A DNA stretch of 27,369 nt from Hypsibius dujardini (GCA_001579985.1 LRSR01013507.1:1-27369), one strand, 5' to 3'. Counted from the stretch's first letter, positions 1 through 11,715 are shown. Numbers and translations: made by a program. Notes: generated by a model not told the origin, from the letters alone.

Positions 1-2286
1 AAAGCACGGCGTCGCTTTACGCAGGGTTCTTCCGTCGTGCGAGATAGTCATACCGTTATAGATGGGCTGCACTCCGCAGTTCGAATTAACTGCCTCAAAT
101 TTCACGTTAACGGACGCGCACTGACTTAACATTGCTGTTTTCCCGAAACTAAATAAACTAAGACACTCTGTTAAGCCCAGTGACTCAGCCGCTAACACAC
201 CGCTCACCTTTGACAACAGCATGGTACTATATGCCTCTGCCTGATCAAATTGGCACTCAACCTTCCGAATGTCTGCATTCAACCAGTTTAGTTTCTCAGT
301 CAATTTGCCTTGAAAGTAATTGAAATGGGACGAGATATATTCCCCGCCCTCTCGTTCAGATAATTTTGGCGGGATCTCAAGATCGGAATCTTTTGTCGTT
401 ATGACAATTATAGAATGGGTTTCTCCTTCCACTGAATACCCCTTCCGTTCCCTACAGAATGTGGTAATTCCAGACAGGAAGAAATCAGTTTGTGCAGTGC
501 TATCTCTTAGCTGAACGAGACTTCCATTGCCTGCCATTTGTAGGGTTGTATTTAGTCTACCGGTACCTGTATAAACTGGTTTCCATTTGCACTCCACGAA
601 CCCGCCACCTTGATTAATTGACCACACAAAGGTCATATCATGTCGGACGGCTAATGCTATTGACCTGTTCTCAGCAATTTTTCCATGTCCCCAATAGACT
701 GCGGGAGCGTTTGCCATCTGTTCTAAGGTGACTTCCGAGTAAATACAGTTAAGGACCTCTCTAGTTACCGTCCGCCAAAAACTCCACTCAGCAGTTGGTT
801 TTTGTTCAAACCTCCAGCTAGACTCTTTATGTATCAAAGGGTTAGGTCCACACTGCGCTGTCCTGATTAAGCTCCAACACTCACTCGGGCTGACAATGAT
901 TGGGGATTCGTAGTATACTGTATCGGTGTCGAATGTCCAGAAAGTTTGCACTTTGACTGCCGACTTCCACATTTTACAAGCAAACCCAGGAAACTTCTTA
1001 ACCGATGGTTTGAACTCGTAGAGAATATAACCAACCACCTGGGTGTGGGTTTCTAACTTCACGGGTTCTTCACACGCTGAAAAGCGCTCTAGATCGATAC
1101 TACCGATCATCTTAGGGTGGCTACAATCGCAGGCCCTCATCTGGAAACCATTAGTCATACTGAGAGAAACCAACACGAGAATGAGAATTTTAAGTAAGCT
1201 TTCCTCTGGTGACTGCACTGCTACTTGTTTTTTGTTGTAGCTTGTGGACTGTGGCTTCGGGATGTTTCCTTCGCTTTTAAATGCATCGGTTTTGAATGTA
1301 ACTGCCTGAGCATCACCATCGACCGTTATTGACCTCTTACCGCGACCATAGTTGTAAGGACGGTGTGAGCTGGCGTCTTCTGTAGTCCAAAGGATACACG
1401 GAAGGTGTGGACATTCGTTGTCTCCCCGGCAACGTTCGTGGAAGCGGTGTCCGTTGACGCAAGCCACACCGTCGTCGGGCATCCTACCGCATACACACAT
1501 GCGGTGTGCAGTCGCGGCCCAGAAGTGCGGCTTACAAAAGAAGGCCGGGACGCCACTGGTATCTTGGTACATGCCTACGTTTTGTTGAATGAAACTGCAG
1601 TCCTTGACACCATCATCGTTGCGTTTGTCACACGTCGTTAGGTCGGTGATCCGTCGAGTCGAGTCGAACCGGCGTTCTACAGACAGAGTGGGGTTACTTA
1701 AGGCGGCGCACCGACAGGAGAATCCCATTGAGTATATGGCTGTGGTGAAACTGGCAAAATGATCGTCCACGCTAGTTATAGCCATCAGCGCCATGGTGGC
1801 CGTGATGACAGGTGAGCAATCGATGCATACTGCGTCGCGGAGGCTGTCCATCAGCGGCATGTATGGTTTGGTCGAGATTTCCCGCAAGATACGCTGGAGT
1901 TGGCCACTTCCCTGATTCTCTTTGACGTCGTAAACTTCTAAAATTTCTTTAAGGCGCGCCTCAGACATCAGGCGGGGACAAACTGCTGCTGATGATCCGC
2001 GGCCGATGATGATGATGTCTGATGGCTCTTTGAAAATAATTTGGAGGTTCTCCCTAGCACATGGTGAATCTCTCAGCACCTTGTCGTCCGGTATAGTTGT
2101 CGCCGTTCCAGAAGACGCTGCCTGATTTGCGCCCACTTCGTTGACGTTCTCTCGGCGAGTACTGGCTATGTCATCTTCTCCCTCATCGGCCACGCCGAGT
2201 GGTCTAGGGTCCGACCCAATTTCCCTGGTGACCGCTTCGAAGTCCATCGTCTCCTCCATCACTTTCCAGCTGTTGTAAACAGATGC
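1..2286 (-). CDS. env-like third region of the LTR element, partial at window edge
   Basis: Downstream of the integrase tail (RRPDRFGY) the minus strand stays open to the left edge. After an acidic N-terminal part comes a cysteine-rich stretch, a hydrophobic segment (ILILVLVSLSM) near 1190 that could serve as a signal or anchor, then ACDCSHPKMIGSIDLERF and many spaced Cys and Trp residues. That start (CDC after a hydrophobic segment, followed by a paired-cysteine ectodomain) resembles the glycoprotein layout described for chuvirus-like and other metazoan retroelement envelopes. This is a resemblance in pattern, not a proven homology. In related elements such an env is made from a spliced RNA. 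The C-terminus and any transmembrane anchor lie outside the window. It looks open in the part read. Confidence 0.6.
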
Positions 2287-5200
2287 ACTAACTGGTATAA
2301 TACAAAAGATATTAGTACATGTATTGTAGTTCGTATACCCGAACCGGTCGGGTCTGCGTGTGTGTCGTTTAGTCCGTTCTGGGTGTGCATCATCCCCGTC
2401 ATCATTATCTTGTCTGCCCGTCGCTACTACGGATGCTGTTTCGTTAATCTGTTCAACTTCATCATGATTATCTGACCACACTCTCTCTTGGTCAGAATCG
2501 CTTTCCCTCTCCCTGGATTTACTACGGGTATCGGATGTCTGGTCGCGCATACCCTCTTCCTCATCCTCAGCCAGTCTCACCGCCGGGTCATCACTCTCTC
2601 TCTCGTTATAAAGTTTCAAACGCTCTACGTGTACTACATGAGGCTTCCGTCTTCCCGAAAGGGACTTTATTTTTACATTCACCGGGCTTGTGTGCTTAAT
2701 GACCTCAAATGGGCCCACCCATCTACGTAGCAATTTAGTGGCTCGGCCCTCTTTCCCTATTGGTTTCCATTCCAGCACCAAGTCTTTTGGCTGAAATGAG
2801 ATCTCTTTTCTTTTCGCATTAAACCTGTTTGCCTCTTTATCATGCGTTTTGTTCACACACTCCAGTGCAACTTGTCTAGCCTGGTCGAGCCATTCCTGAA
2901 CTTGCACAGTGTATTCGATTGGATCGGTCACTTCGTTTAAGCCGTCGTAACCGATTGCTATATCCATAGGCTGTACCGGGGGTCGGCCAAATACTAATTC
3001 GAACGCTGAATAACCGGTCGTCTCGTTCCGCATTGTGTTCATAACCCATTCGGCAAATACCACCATTTTATCCCAGTCTTTCTGTCCCTCAGATACAAAG
3101 TGGGAAATTATTTTTACGAATGTGCCTAAAGCTCTTTCGGCCATACCGTCGGCCTGGGCGTGGTAGCTAGTTGTTAAAAGGTGTTTTATGCCTAGTAATT
3201 TTAGAATCTGCTGCATCATCGAACCCGTAAAATGTGTCCCTCTATCGGTGAGGATTTCACTCACGCACCCATGAGTTAAAATGACTCGTTCGACTAAAAA
3301 ATGTGCGGCGTTAGTTGCGGTCGCGCCGGTTACCGCGCGAGCCATGACATATTTAGTCATGGGGCAGATGGCCAATAAAATATACTGATTGCGCTTCGAC
3401 ACACTGACTGGGAACGGACCGCAGAAATCCAGATGCACCCTTCTGAACGGTCCCGCAACGGGCAGTGGTTGCAGGTACCCTCCCTTTTTCGTGCTAGGGT
3501 TATTCTTATGTTGGCAACTCTCGCAGGTGGCCACATGTCTAGCTACCTTTTTGAGGCACCCTGGGAAGAAATACCGGTCTCTGATTCGGCCGAAGGTACG
3601 TGAAACTCCTAGGTGACCTGCTAATACCGAATCGTGAGCCTCCTCAAGGAGATCCTTCTGAATCTGTTGAGGAACTACTAGTAACAAGTGTGCCCGCCCG
3701 TCCCGTATTACTCTTCTGTATAATACCTCCCTTTTTAGCATGTAGTATAGTGATCGTTCTCTGTACTTCTGGGTGGTCGTTGGCCCATTTAGGATATTAA
3801 TTATGGCCCCGCAGAATGAATCTTCTTTCTGGAGCTTTGTTATATCCAATTTAGGCAAAAAAAATAGTGGACAAGTATCTGCCGACTCTACGGGCTCCTC
3901 TGTTTCCTGCACGGGGTATCGACTTAGTGTGTCGGCTAGGACATTCTCTTTTCCTGCCCTATACACTACTGTGAATGAGTACGGTGCAATTCGAAAAATC
4001 CAACGTGCCAACCTCCCTACGGGTTCCTTAGTTTTCAGTAATGGTACTATCGCGCTGTGATCAGTCACTACCTTAAATGGTATGTTAGTACATATATATT
4101 GGTGGAAGCGTTCGATACCGAAGACGACTGCCCACAACTCAAGTGATGTGGCTGAATAGTTGCGTTGGTGTTTATTTAATGCTTTGCTGGCATACGCAAC
4201 GGGGTGGTCCACCCCTTCTTCTGATTGTAACAGTATGGCACTGCATCCGACCTTACTGCAGTCTGTCCAGATTTCGACCGGTTTCAGCGGGTCAAAATGG
4301 CGCAAAATAGGGTACGAAATTATGCGACGTTTTAGCTCATCGAATGCCAACTGCCGTTCTTCTGACCAACAAAAATCAACATCTTTTTTTGTGAGTTGCG
4401 TTAGAGGTTCCGCAATGGTAGAAAAATCCCTCACAAAACGGCGATAATATCCGGCCAAGCCCAAAAACGATCTCACCGCTTTTAGGCAATTTGGGCGTGG
4501 CATATTCGTAATCGCCTCAACTTTCTTGGGATCCATCTCTAAACCTTGCGCGGAGATCTGATGGCCCAGAAAAGTAACCTTATCTTTCATCCACGAGCAC
4601 TTTGATACCTTCACCTTAAGCCCAGCCCCTTTTATCCTTTTCAAGACCTCTTCTAGATGCTCAAAATGAGTCTCAACATCAGGCGAGAATACCGTAAAAT
4701 CATCTATGTAAGGTAACACGTACTTCAGCTTGATGTCGTTGAAGATGTGATCTATCACTCGAGCAAAAGTGGCGCCGGCATTGCACAGCCCGAACCCCAT
4801 CCGTTTGAACATATATTGTCCCCCCGGTACTCCCGGTACGATGAAAGCGGTTTTTTCCTGATCTTCTTCCGCTATTTCGATATTGTAATAGCCCGAGAAT
4901 ACGTCTAGGCAGGTGTAAACAGCGCTCCCGTGAAGGCCGTCGAACAAACTAGTGACATTAGGCATTGGGTAGGCATCTTTTTTAGAGACCAGGTTCAAAT
5001 TCCTAAAGTCGATTGCCATCCTCCAACCGTCTTTCTTGGGCGTTATGACGATGTTACTAGCCCACTCACTCTGGCAAGGGACGATGACATCTAACTGCAC
5101 TAACTCTCGCACTTGCCTGTTAGCTTCTTCTTCTTTCCACTTGCTGTACTTGCGGAGCTGCTGCCGTATGGGGGTTGCATCCCCTGTCTCGATATGGTGT

Positions 5201-6290
5201 TTGACGATTGTGCACTTCCCTAATCGCCCTTTCTGTGTGGGGAATACCTCAGGGTATCTCTTCAATAAGGCAACTAATCTTTCTCTATGGATCCCGATTA
5301 ATTGCGCTCCAATATCGAGCGAATCCCACACGGTGTCGTCGACTGTTTCTAGTGGCCAACCCCTCTCTAGGGCTTTTTCCGATGGTAGCCATATATCCTC
5401 CCTCTCATTCTCTTCGTCCTCTCCCTCGAAGTCAGGGAAGCTAACCTCCGTCTCGAAATCGCCGTCTCCCGCTATATAAAACAGCTGTGCGAGATTAGGT
5501 GTGTCTTCCCCTATTTTCGTTCCGCGGCGCCCCTGCTTCATTTCTCTCCGTCGCGCTGCACAACTCTTTCCGGCGACTGAGCAAGCATGCTTCATGGTGG
5601 GATGGCCACCAATCACGGTTCCTTTGGTACATGGACCGGTTACCGGTGCTTGACACCAGACACACACTTCGGATTTACCAAGCTCTGCAAGTATATCTCC
5701 AGGTCCTTTCGTCGCTATTGCACTACCATCGGATCTCGCGGGCTCGTTCCCGCCGCTGGGCGTTGCCCGCTGCAGCATGTATAAAGGTGCAGAAAGCATT
5801 GGCGACTTTTCTGGGTTCAGTAAAATAAAACGCTTGAAGTCCAGTAAAAATGGCGTGCGCTTTAGAAAATCGACTCCTAACAATAAATCGTACGGGAAGT
5901 TATCGACGACCGCACAAACCCCCTTCAATACCACATCTAATATGTCCACAGACAGTTCGGCTGCACCCGGAATCGGCAACGACCGACCCCCCATTACTGT
6001 GACCAATGGACCCTCCCAATTTACTAGGGCTACGTTATGTTTAATAACAAAATTACGTGATACAATTGATACACCAGAGCCGCTGTCAATTACGGTGACC
6101 GCCTCTACTCCGTTTACTTTTACTGTACATGTAACTGCCCCTATTATCTCCTCCGAGTTGGTAATGGGCCCAATAACCTCTGCCGCTTCGGCCCATCCTA
6201 AAGTGGCAGTAACTAGTTTTTTTGCGGATGCTGACTTATTCCGGGCGTTTGGGGTGTCATGCATGGTGACGTCACGTAGTATTGCGGGGC
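2287..6290 (-). CDS. pol: pol polyprotein (PR-RT-RH-IN) of the LTR element
   Basis: Translating the minus strand gives, in order: an aspartic protease with VIDSGSGVSIV near 6080; reverse transcriptase from about 5060 to 4500 with WRMAIDFRNLN, CLDVFSGYYNI, FGLCNAGATF and the active-site YIDD near 4710; RNase H near 4200-3950 (VAYASKALNKHQRNYSATSL, VTDHSAI, ADTLSRYP); integrase from about 3640 with an HHCC zinc-binding part (HLGVSRTF, CESCQ), the core motifs HLDFCGPF, ILTDRGTHF and MAERALGTF, and a C-terminal WVGPFEVIK (GPY/F-type) near 2710. The product would reverse-transcribe and integrate the element. The start is not fixed, since the frame overlaps the end of gag. The frame runs on into the env-like region. 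It looks whole in the stretches read. Confidence 0.92.
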
Positions 6291-8123
6291 CGTTGGATGG
6301 GTTGGCTGTGCCGCGAGAGGGGCCGTTATGCCCTGAATGGCTTGCGTCTGCCCGAGTGGTGGCATGATTTGATATTGAGATGGAGCGGGCGGAAAGGGCG
6401 GTAGATGAAACTGTTGCTGTGTGTAATGGGCATTTTGCGGGCCTGGTTGTTGTCCCTGTCCTGGGAAACGCGGCCCGGTAATCGATGGACCGATTTGCAG
6501 TCTTTGCAAACTATTTTGGCTCGCCTGTCCTGTTTGATTGCAACTACGTGCTATGTGACCGGCCGCGCCACATTTAAAACAAATGGGACGGCCATCTGGT
6601 GCTACACTGTTGTTGACATTTCTCAGTCCCCCTCTGTTGTTATTGCCATTTTGGCGGTAATTTCCTCGCTGTCCTGATCCGATCTGCTGCGCATTGACGT
6701 GTTGTTGCAACTGCAGCTTTGATTGCGCCAGTTGGTCTCTTAACGATGCCAACTCGGTATCTTTATTGGCTTCTTTTACCAGCTGTGAAACCTGATCACT
6801 GACGCTGGCCGATGTCATCGCCGCATATGACGGGATGATTTGCGTTTGATGGGTGAGGGGCATCTGCTGTCGCGCGTTATTAGCCAAAATAAGCGCATTA
6901 ATCTGTGCTTGCATATGCGCTTGTGTGTCATCTCTTCCCCCCCTGAAGTCTTGACCGGCCGGGCATGTGGGTGCTAATGATGCCAGCTGCGGTTGCACAT
7001 ATGGAAAATTGACACTCATGGCGGGGCTAACTGGAGCTAATAAATTTTGCCCCACTCCCGGGGTCGACAGATATGGGTTAATTAACCCGCATCCCGTAGC
7101 CCTGCCAGACAGTAAATCCTCTAACTGCTCTTGCCTTTTGAATGCAACCTTCCTCTGTACGTTCCGTAATCGAGTGATGAACTCTTCTACAGTAGTGGGG
7201 TATTCGGTGACGAAATGTTTTTTATATTTCATGGGTAACCCTTCGTATAACCTCTGGACCTTGTCTGCCTCGCCCGCGTTTGGGTTGACATTTGTTATGA
7301 AACTCAATACGTGATATACGTATGAGATTGGGTCCTTTTCGATCAGCGCCTGCCCCGTTTCCCCAGATAGAGCAAAATCGGCTCTTGTTTTTCCGAATGT
7401 AGCAATAAAACTGTTCTTTAGATCGGCCCAATCCAGAGCTTTGTTGCCGTCGAACCAACGTAGTGCTGTGCCTTGCAGGCTTAGAAGAAAGTTTTTTTTC
7501 TTCGCGGCGAGGTCCCAATTGTATGCAGTTGCTAGGGTTTCGAATTTGAGAAGGAACCCTTCGCTGTCTTCGTGACCTGAGAATGTCGGAAAGTCACGGG
7601 AGCTCTTTTGTCTTTCTTCCTGTACAATTTGCCTAAAATCCTGCGCATTCATAGCTGTCGCGACCTCGTTATCCACGGGTTCGTCTTCCCCCACTAAACC
7701 TTCTTCGTTGTCTTTTTGATTTTCGTTTGGTCCAAAAAATAGGTCGGGGTGATTGGCTGGGACTGGCGCGACAGGTTGTGGCTCGACAGCAACAGCAGGG
7801 CCGTCTTCCAGGTCAACCTGATTGGCCGCGTCTTTCTTGGCCGCCCTCCTCTTATGTATTGATTCGTTTGCTTTACAGATAGTCTCGATCGACCGTGGGT
7901 CTGTATTTGTTTTCGACCGCGTTTGGTGTCCCTGATGATTGTCTGCCACTTTGCCTGGCAAGCCTCTTACCTCTTTCCGAGTGATAACGGTTCCTCCGTT
8001 CCGGCTTGGTGTTGGCCGGCAGTTAGCTGTTCGTTTTCCCTCGGCCTCGGCTTTTTGTCCCGTGTCCTCCCGCTCCGTTGACTTTAACTTTGACCCGAAG
8101 TCAAAGCTCGGTACAAACTCCAA
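6213..8123 (-). CDS. gag: gag polyprotein of the LTR element
   Basis: The open frame is 636 codons. The first in-frame ATG is at 7652, which would give about 479 residues; the frame upstream of it may be leader. The central part has the retrotransposon capsid pattern: FPTFSGHEDSEGFLLKFE near residue 175, then TALRWFDG, a tract ending in a conserved LYEGLP, and VEEFITRLRNVQRK. Near residue 515 is one CCHC zinc knuckle, CFKCGAAGHIARSC, the nucleic-acid-binding nucleocapsid motif. The C-terminal third is rich in Gln, Pro and Asn. Its end overlaps the start of pol in another frame, as in families that express pol by a -1 frameshift. Role: capsid assembly and RNA packaging. The whole frame is open. 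Confidence 0.9.
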   Translation of the reverse strand: MEFVPSFDFGSKLKSTEREDTGQKAEAEGKRTANCRPTPSRNGGTVITRKEVRGLPGKVADNHQGHQTRSKTNTDPRSIETICKANESIHKRRAAKKDAANQVDLEDGPAVAVEPQPVAPVPANHPDLFFGPNENQKDNEEGLVGEDEPVDNEVATAMNAQDFRQIVQEERQKSSRDFPTFSGHEDSEGFLLKFETLATAYNWDLAAKKKNFLLSLQGTALRWFDGNKALDWADLKNSFIATFGKTRADFALSGETGQALIEKDPISYVYHVLSFITNVNPNAGEADKVQRLYEGLPMKYKKHFVTEYPTTVEEFITRLRNVQRKVAFKRQEQLEDLLSGRATGCGLINPYLSTPGVGQNLLAPVSPAMSVNFPYVQPQLASLAPTCPAGQDFRGGRDDTQAHMQAQINALILANNARQQMPLTHQTQIIPSYAAMTSASVSDQVSQLVKEANKDTELASLRDQLAQSKLQLQQHVNAQQIGSGQRGNYRQNGNNNRGGLRNVNNSVAPDGRPICFKCGAAGHIARSCNQTGQASQNSLQRLQIGPSITGPRFPGQGQQPGPQNAHYTQQQFHLPPFPPAPSQYQIMPPLGQTQAIQGITAPLAAQPTHPTAPQYYVTSPCMTPQTPGISQHPQKN

Positions 8124-8124
8124 A

Positions 8125-8688
8125 TGTCGCGGTAGCTAACCAGACTTCTCAAGTCGACCCTATTATACTAGCAGAACAACGGACGGAGACCGCTTGTCGT
8201 ATTACTAGGACGGGAGAGGAGAAAACTAAAGAGATGCAAACTGATACTTTCATAACAGCAACTCGCGAGCTTATATAAGCGCTACGAGAGCGTACATGCA
8301 CAAGTACGTGTATAAAGTATTAAATGACCAATGGCCACATCAACGTAAACATCCACCAAGACAGAGTACAGAAATGCCCACAAATAGATAAGAACTCACT
8401 CCAAGACAGAACAGTACTAAAGTACGTGTAGGCTAATAACATTAAGAGATGACCAGACGCGGAGTGGCAATGACAGGCAAGAAGGCCTTGCTTTGCGGTC
8501 CGGGCGTCGATGAATCAGCAGACGCGACACGTATGTCACGTGTCGACCTCATAAGAAAGACAGGATCCCTCACCTGTTCCTAACGATGCAGACGCCCAAC
8601 GGGTAATAAAATTACGGCCCCACCTTCTCAGTGTGTGCGTAAAAACAGAAAAAGCCGCCTTCAGCATTGCTCAGTGTGAGGCTTAACA
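8125..8688 (-). repeat. Probable 5' LTR of the gypsy-class element
   Basis: Read on the minus strand, this 564-base block starts TGTTAAGCC and ends CGCGACA, so it has the TG...CA ends expected of an LTR. It directly precedes the gag leader. A TATATAA box lies at 8271-8277 on the minus strand, about 145 bases before the inner end, which is a sensible place for an LTR promoter. An 8-base inverted repeat (8525-8532 with 8538-8545, loop of 5) sits in the U3 part. I could not recognise a tRNA primer-binding site next to the inner end. The boundaries are inferred from ends and position only, because the 3' LTR is outside the window. Confidence 0.45.
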
Positions 8689-9006
8689 CACACACACTTG
8701 GTAGGACATGCTCCCATTTAATTGACTCTAATAATTTTGTGACTCCTCGATCAGTCCAATTGGTTGTTCTGAAGAGAAGATGTTCATCATTATTAGTTCG
8801 TTGTTATAATTTTTTAAGCACTAATGAACCTACTGCTAAAAGGCAATTCAATTCCCTTGGTATCGTTTGGTTATTTCCGAAGCCGAGAATGGGATTTGAC
8901 TTTTAAGTTTTTACTAATTGACGGTGAACTTCAAAGAGTGTGAAATTCGAAGTAAACTAAGCCAGCTAGAAGTCATGAAAGATAATATTAAAGACAACTA
9001 GCTGCT
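8689..9006. other. Spacer between LTR element and DUF4419 gene
   Basis: A short CA run (8685-8697) lies at the LTR edge, followed by AT-rich sequence holding the presumed 3' untranslated region of the minus-strand DUF4419 gene. No convincing gene or repeat was seen. Confidence 0.5.
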
Positions 9007-10439
9007 CTAGTTTTGCGGCTGCACCTCAGCCTTGTCAAAGATCCACCAGCCCGCGACCGGCTGCAGTGAATCGTTCTTCCCCTCGTGCCTGTTTGCCGTT
9101 TTCCCGCTGTCGGAAACTCGGTATCCCACCATTCCAGCCACCATCAACGTGTCGAATTCCTGCCCATTGTCGTCGAGCTTCACGTCAACTTGCGCGTACG
9201 CCGCGGGGATGTCGTTCGTGTCCAGTCGATGGAACTTCACTCCATCCAACTGGAACCCCAACTTCTTATCCTTCTTCGGAGCATCTTTTCCGCCTTCGAA
9301 GTACTCAAACGCGTCGGAATAATTCATCCATTCCGTCTCCCGATACAGCACCTTCCCTTCGTCGGAGAAAAAGCAGAAGGCGGTGATCCAGCCCGACAGG
9401 TAGCTCGGCCCACTTCCCCCGCTTTCGTAGTGCACAATTGTCTGCCAGAAATCTTTATTCTCCTTCGATTCCGGCTCGTCAAATGCCGAAACAAACCGCG
9501 TCAAAACCGGTTTCAGCAATGTCGCCCATTGTGAAGTTTCTTTCCCGAATGACGGAAGCTTATCGAGACGCGTCAGCAGTTTCTGCCAGTCCTCGCGCTC
9601 GCCTAGAATAAGAGCCGTTTAAAAATCGTGAAAATACTTGAAATTATCAAGAGAGGCTTCTACATTTAAAATAAAATATAATCTTCTATTATTCAAATAA
9701 AACTAAAATACAAATCGATATTTCAAAGCCTAATTCTATGAAGAAGCACCACCATTTTTGATGCCTGTTAAGAGTATTCAATTCGTAGAATTCATGTATT
9801 TTTTTAACTGAAAAACAAATTTAAAACAAATCTACTAGTACCTAGAAGCGTCACTTCAGGTAGACCGCACATCAAACTCATCTTGTACGAGAAGTAGGCC
9901 TTCAGCGTCGCCATCATAACCACGGAAGAGACAATCCTATCGTTGGACGTAGTTGTCGTGAAATTGGGAATGATCCACTCACGCAACGACGGGTCGATGA
10001 CGTTTTTCTGAATCAGATGGCCCATTTGTTCGGCTAAGTTTCCAAAATCGACGGTGTAGCGACTTCCGGCGGCGGTCACTTCCAGTTCCTTTTTGCCTTG
10101 ATGTGTGACGAAGAGATGACGGAGCTCCTCGGCGTGAGCGTTGACGTAGAAGTTGAACTGCGTGAGAATGGTGATCCAGACATCGTCCGGGCGAAGGACC
10201 AGTCGGTGGTGTTTGTTGTAGGCTTCAATGGAAGCGTAGACAAATCCACTGGATGAAGGAATGACGGGTTTGTTGTTGTCGCCAAAGGAAGACTGAAAAA
10301 TTTCTTTACATGTTTGGGAGATTTCGTGTCGGGTTGCTCCGTCTAGAATCGTTCGAGATTCGTGGGTGTTTTTGTGTTGAAGAGGGTACTCTCCCACCGG
10401 AGAGAGGGGTTTGGTTGAAGGGTAGAAAGTCACAGGCAT
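9007..10439 (-). CDS. DUF4419 domain protein, two exons
   Basis: Exon 1 is 10439-9842 and exon 2 is 9602-9007, joined across a 239-base intron with a GTACTA donor and a TTATTCTAG acceptor (phase 1); the product is 397 residues. The joined protein carries the DUF4419 hallmarks: DDVWITILTQFNFYVNAHAE and LRHLFVTHQGKKEL near residues 85-115, FTTTTSNDRIV and MMATLKAYFSYKM near 155-185, CGLPEVTLLG at the exon junction, then WQKLLTRLDKLP, PVLTRFVSAF, and GSGPSYLSGWITAFCFFSDE, ending in a GWWIFDKAEV tail. The length matches single-domain members. Known: DUF4419 is a eukaryotic family found widely in fungi and in some invertebrates, with no established biochemical role. The ATG at 10439 gives an N-terminus that flows straight into the domain. 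No signal peptide or membrane segment is evident, so a soluble protein is likely. Function unknown. Confidence 0.88.
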
Positions 10440-11715
10440 TTTGAGGGAAGAAATAGGGAAGGCTGTTGGATTTCGACGGTATAAATTACTACTATTAAGA
10501 CGACGAAAAATGTTGTTGTGGTTTGTGCTGCTGCGCTAAAGTTGAGGCGGTCGAAATTTATGCCGCTGACGAGTTCGGTTGCGCCTGGCGTTCATAGAAT
10601 GGAGTGGGTATGTGCTGATGAGAGAACAGTTTTCCACGTAGCCAGCATGAGTGAGTAATCAGTGGCGAGGAGACTCGGACTCCGTCGAGTGGAGGGAGAC
10701 TCGTCTCATATGAGACATACCATATACCGTCATGGTTAGTACAGAGTATGTGTCACCGTTGTTTGTTCAAATTATCAATGCGGTTCCGTCAGATTGAGCC
10801 TCAAGGTTTCCACTTTTATGAACGGCGGAAGACTTACCAATTAAGGATTTTTTATATGCTCTTTGTTTTGACCCATTAGTCCCTCAGAAAATTGTTCTCG
10901 CGAGTGTACAATGTCAAAGCACCGGTACTCAGTAACTTAAAGCAGTGGCCTGAATACATGTCGAAGAAATCTGAGGCACCCCTACCAAATGAGCGACTGA
11001 CTAAGGCAACGAACCTGCAGCTCGTTAGCAATTGGGTGAATTTATATAAATGCTACGCATTTTTTCACTGAGAGCGATAAGCCCTCCATACTCCAGTATG
11101 GTCCGAAAGCTCGCAAATAATACAGTATTGTGCCGCAAAAATGTCGCTTTTTTTAACGATCTGTGAGGTATTGGAATGTGTTGAACGTTCACTAATTTCA
11201 CTCAGCAACGTTTTTCTTGTTTTATTTTGCGAATTTCGCTTGCAACGGCAACCGTGTGGTTAACCGCGGGGGCGGTGCGCATGGACTGGACGGGAAGCCG
11301 GTCCGTCCGGGCCGGGTTTCACTTCATGCACTTCCGCTGTGGCATCGTGTGGCTTGCCTCCGTTACCGCGGGGCTTATGTAGGCCATGATTTTTTGGCTT
11401 TCCGGAACACGGTCCGTTAGGCTCGTCATTGGTGCTGCATGGCTATGGTGATGCTCGGCTTCCTCCAACTTACCGCGTCCGGAAACGAATTGGACTCTAA
11501 AGTCATTTCTAATGAAGATTTCGATCCCCGTCACCGGACCCGAGCAAGTGGGCGGTGGCTAGGGTCCGTTCCGCTACGCACATCTTTTCTTCACCAGCGA
11601 GTAAGGAATAATGATGACATTGAGCTCCTTTTCTAACACTTTAATTTGTCGTGAGTTTTATGGCAATAAGTTAAAGTGAGAGGCTTAAGAGTGGGAGGGA
11701 AGTAAAGTGGGCAGC
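10440..11715. other. Gene-poor intergenic stretch
   Basis: This lies upstream of the DUF4419 start, so its right-adjacent part should hold that gene's promoter; I saw no clear TATA box on the minus strand. A perfect 14-base palindrome, GTCTCATATGAGAC, lies at 10703-10716 among several copies of GACTC/GAGTC. A GC-rich patch at about 11230-11600 contains short overlapping open frames on both strands (up to 78 codons) with no recognisable motif or splice-supported extension. No gene is called. Confidence 0.5.

Larger units (their letters stand above)
1..8688 (-). mobile_element. Ty3/gypsy-class LTR element with env-like region, truncated by window edge
   Basis: Seen: on the minus strand, in order, are a probable 5' LTR, gag with a CCHC knuckle, a protease DSG motif, reverse transcriptase with YIDD, RNase H, an integrase with zinc-binding and DDE-type core motifs, and a cysteine-rich env-like region. 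Protease, RT, RNase H, integrase in that order is the Ty3/gypsy order; in Ty1/copia the integrase precedes RT. The 3' end and 3' LTR lie left of position 1, so LTR identity and target-site duplications cannot be compared and age cannot be estimated. The parts I read are openly translatable and the element looks largely whole in the visible portion; I did not verify every codon. It is best treated as an integrated errantivirus-like retroelement copy. The DUF4419 gene lies about 0.3 kb to the right on the same strand and is not interrupted by it. Confidence 0.93.

Noticed and set aside
5036-6367. Several plus-strand open frames of 65-196 codons within the pol/gag region
   Set aside because: They lie antisense to clear retroelement coding sequence and have no motifs; they are shadow frames.
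8101-8124. tRNA primer-binding site beginning TGGAGTTTG
   Set aside because: The sequence does not match the 3' end of a tRNA I can name.
9032-9534. Three long plus-strand frames opposite the DUF4419 second exon
   Set aside because: Antisense shadows of a gene with strong family motifs on the minus strand.
10076-10285. Ser/Thr-rich minus-strand frame in DUF4419 exon 1
   Set aside because: An alternative frame of the same exon; low-complexity composition and no family signal.
11217-11636. Overlapping frames in the GC-rich patch
   Set aside because: No motif, no splice context and open on both strands; composition alone explains them.
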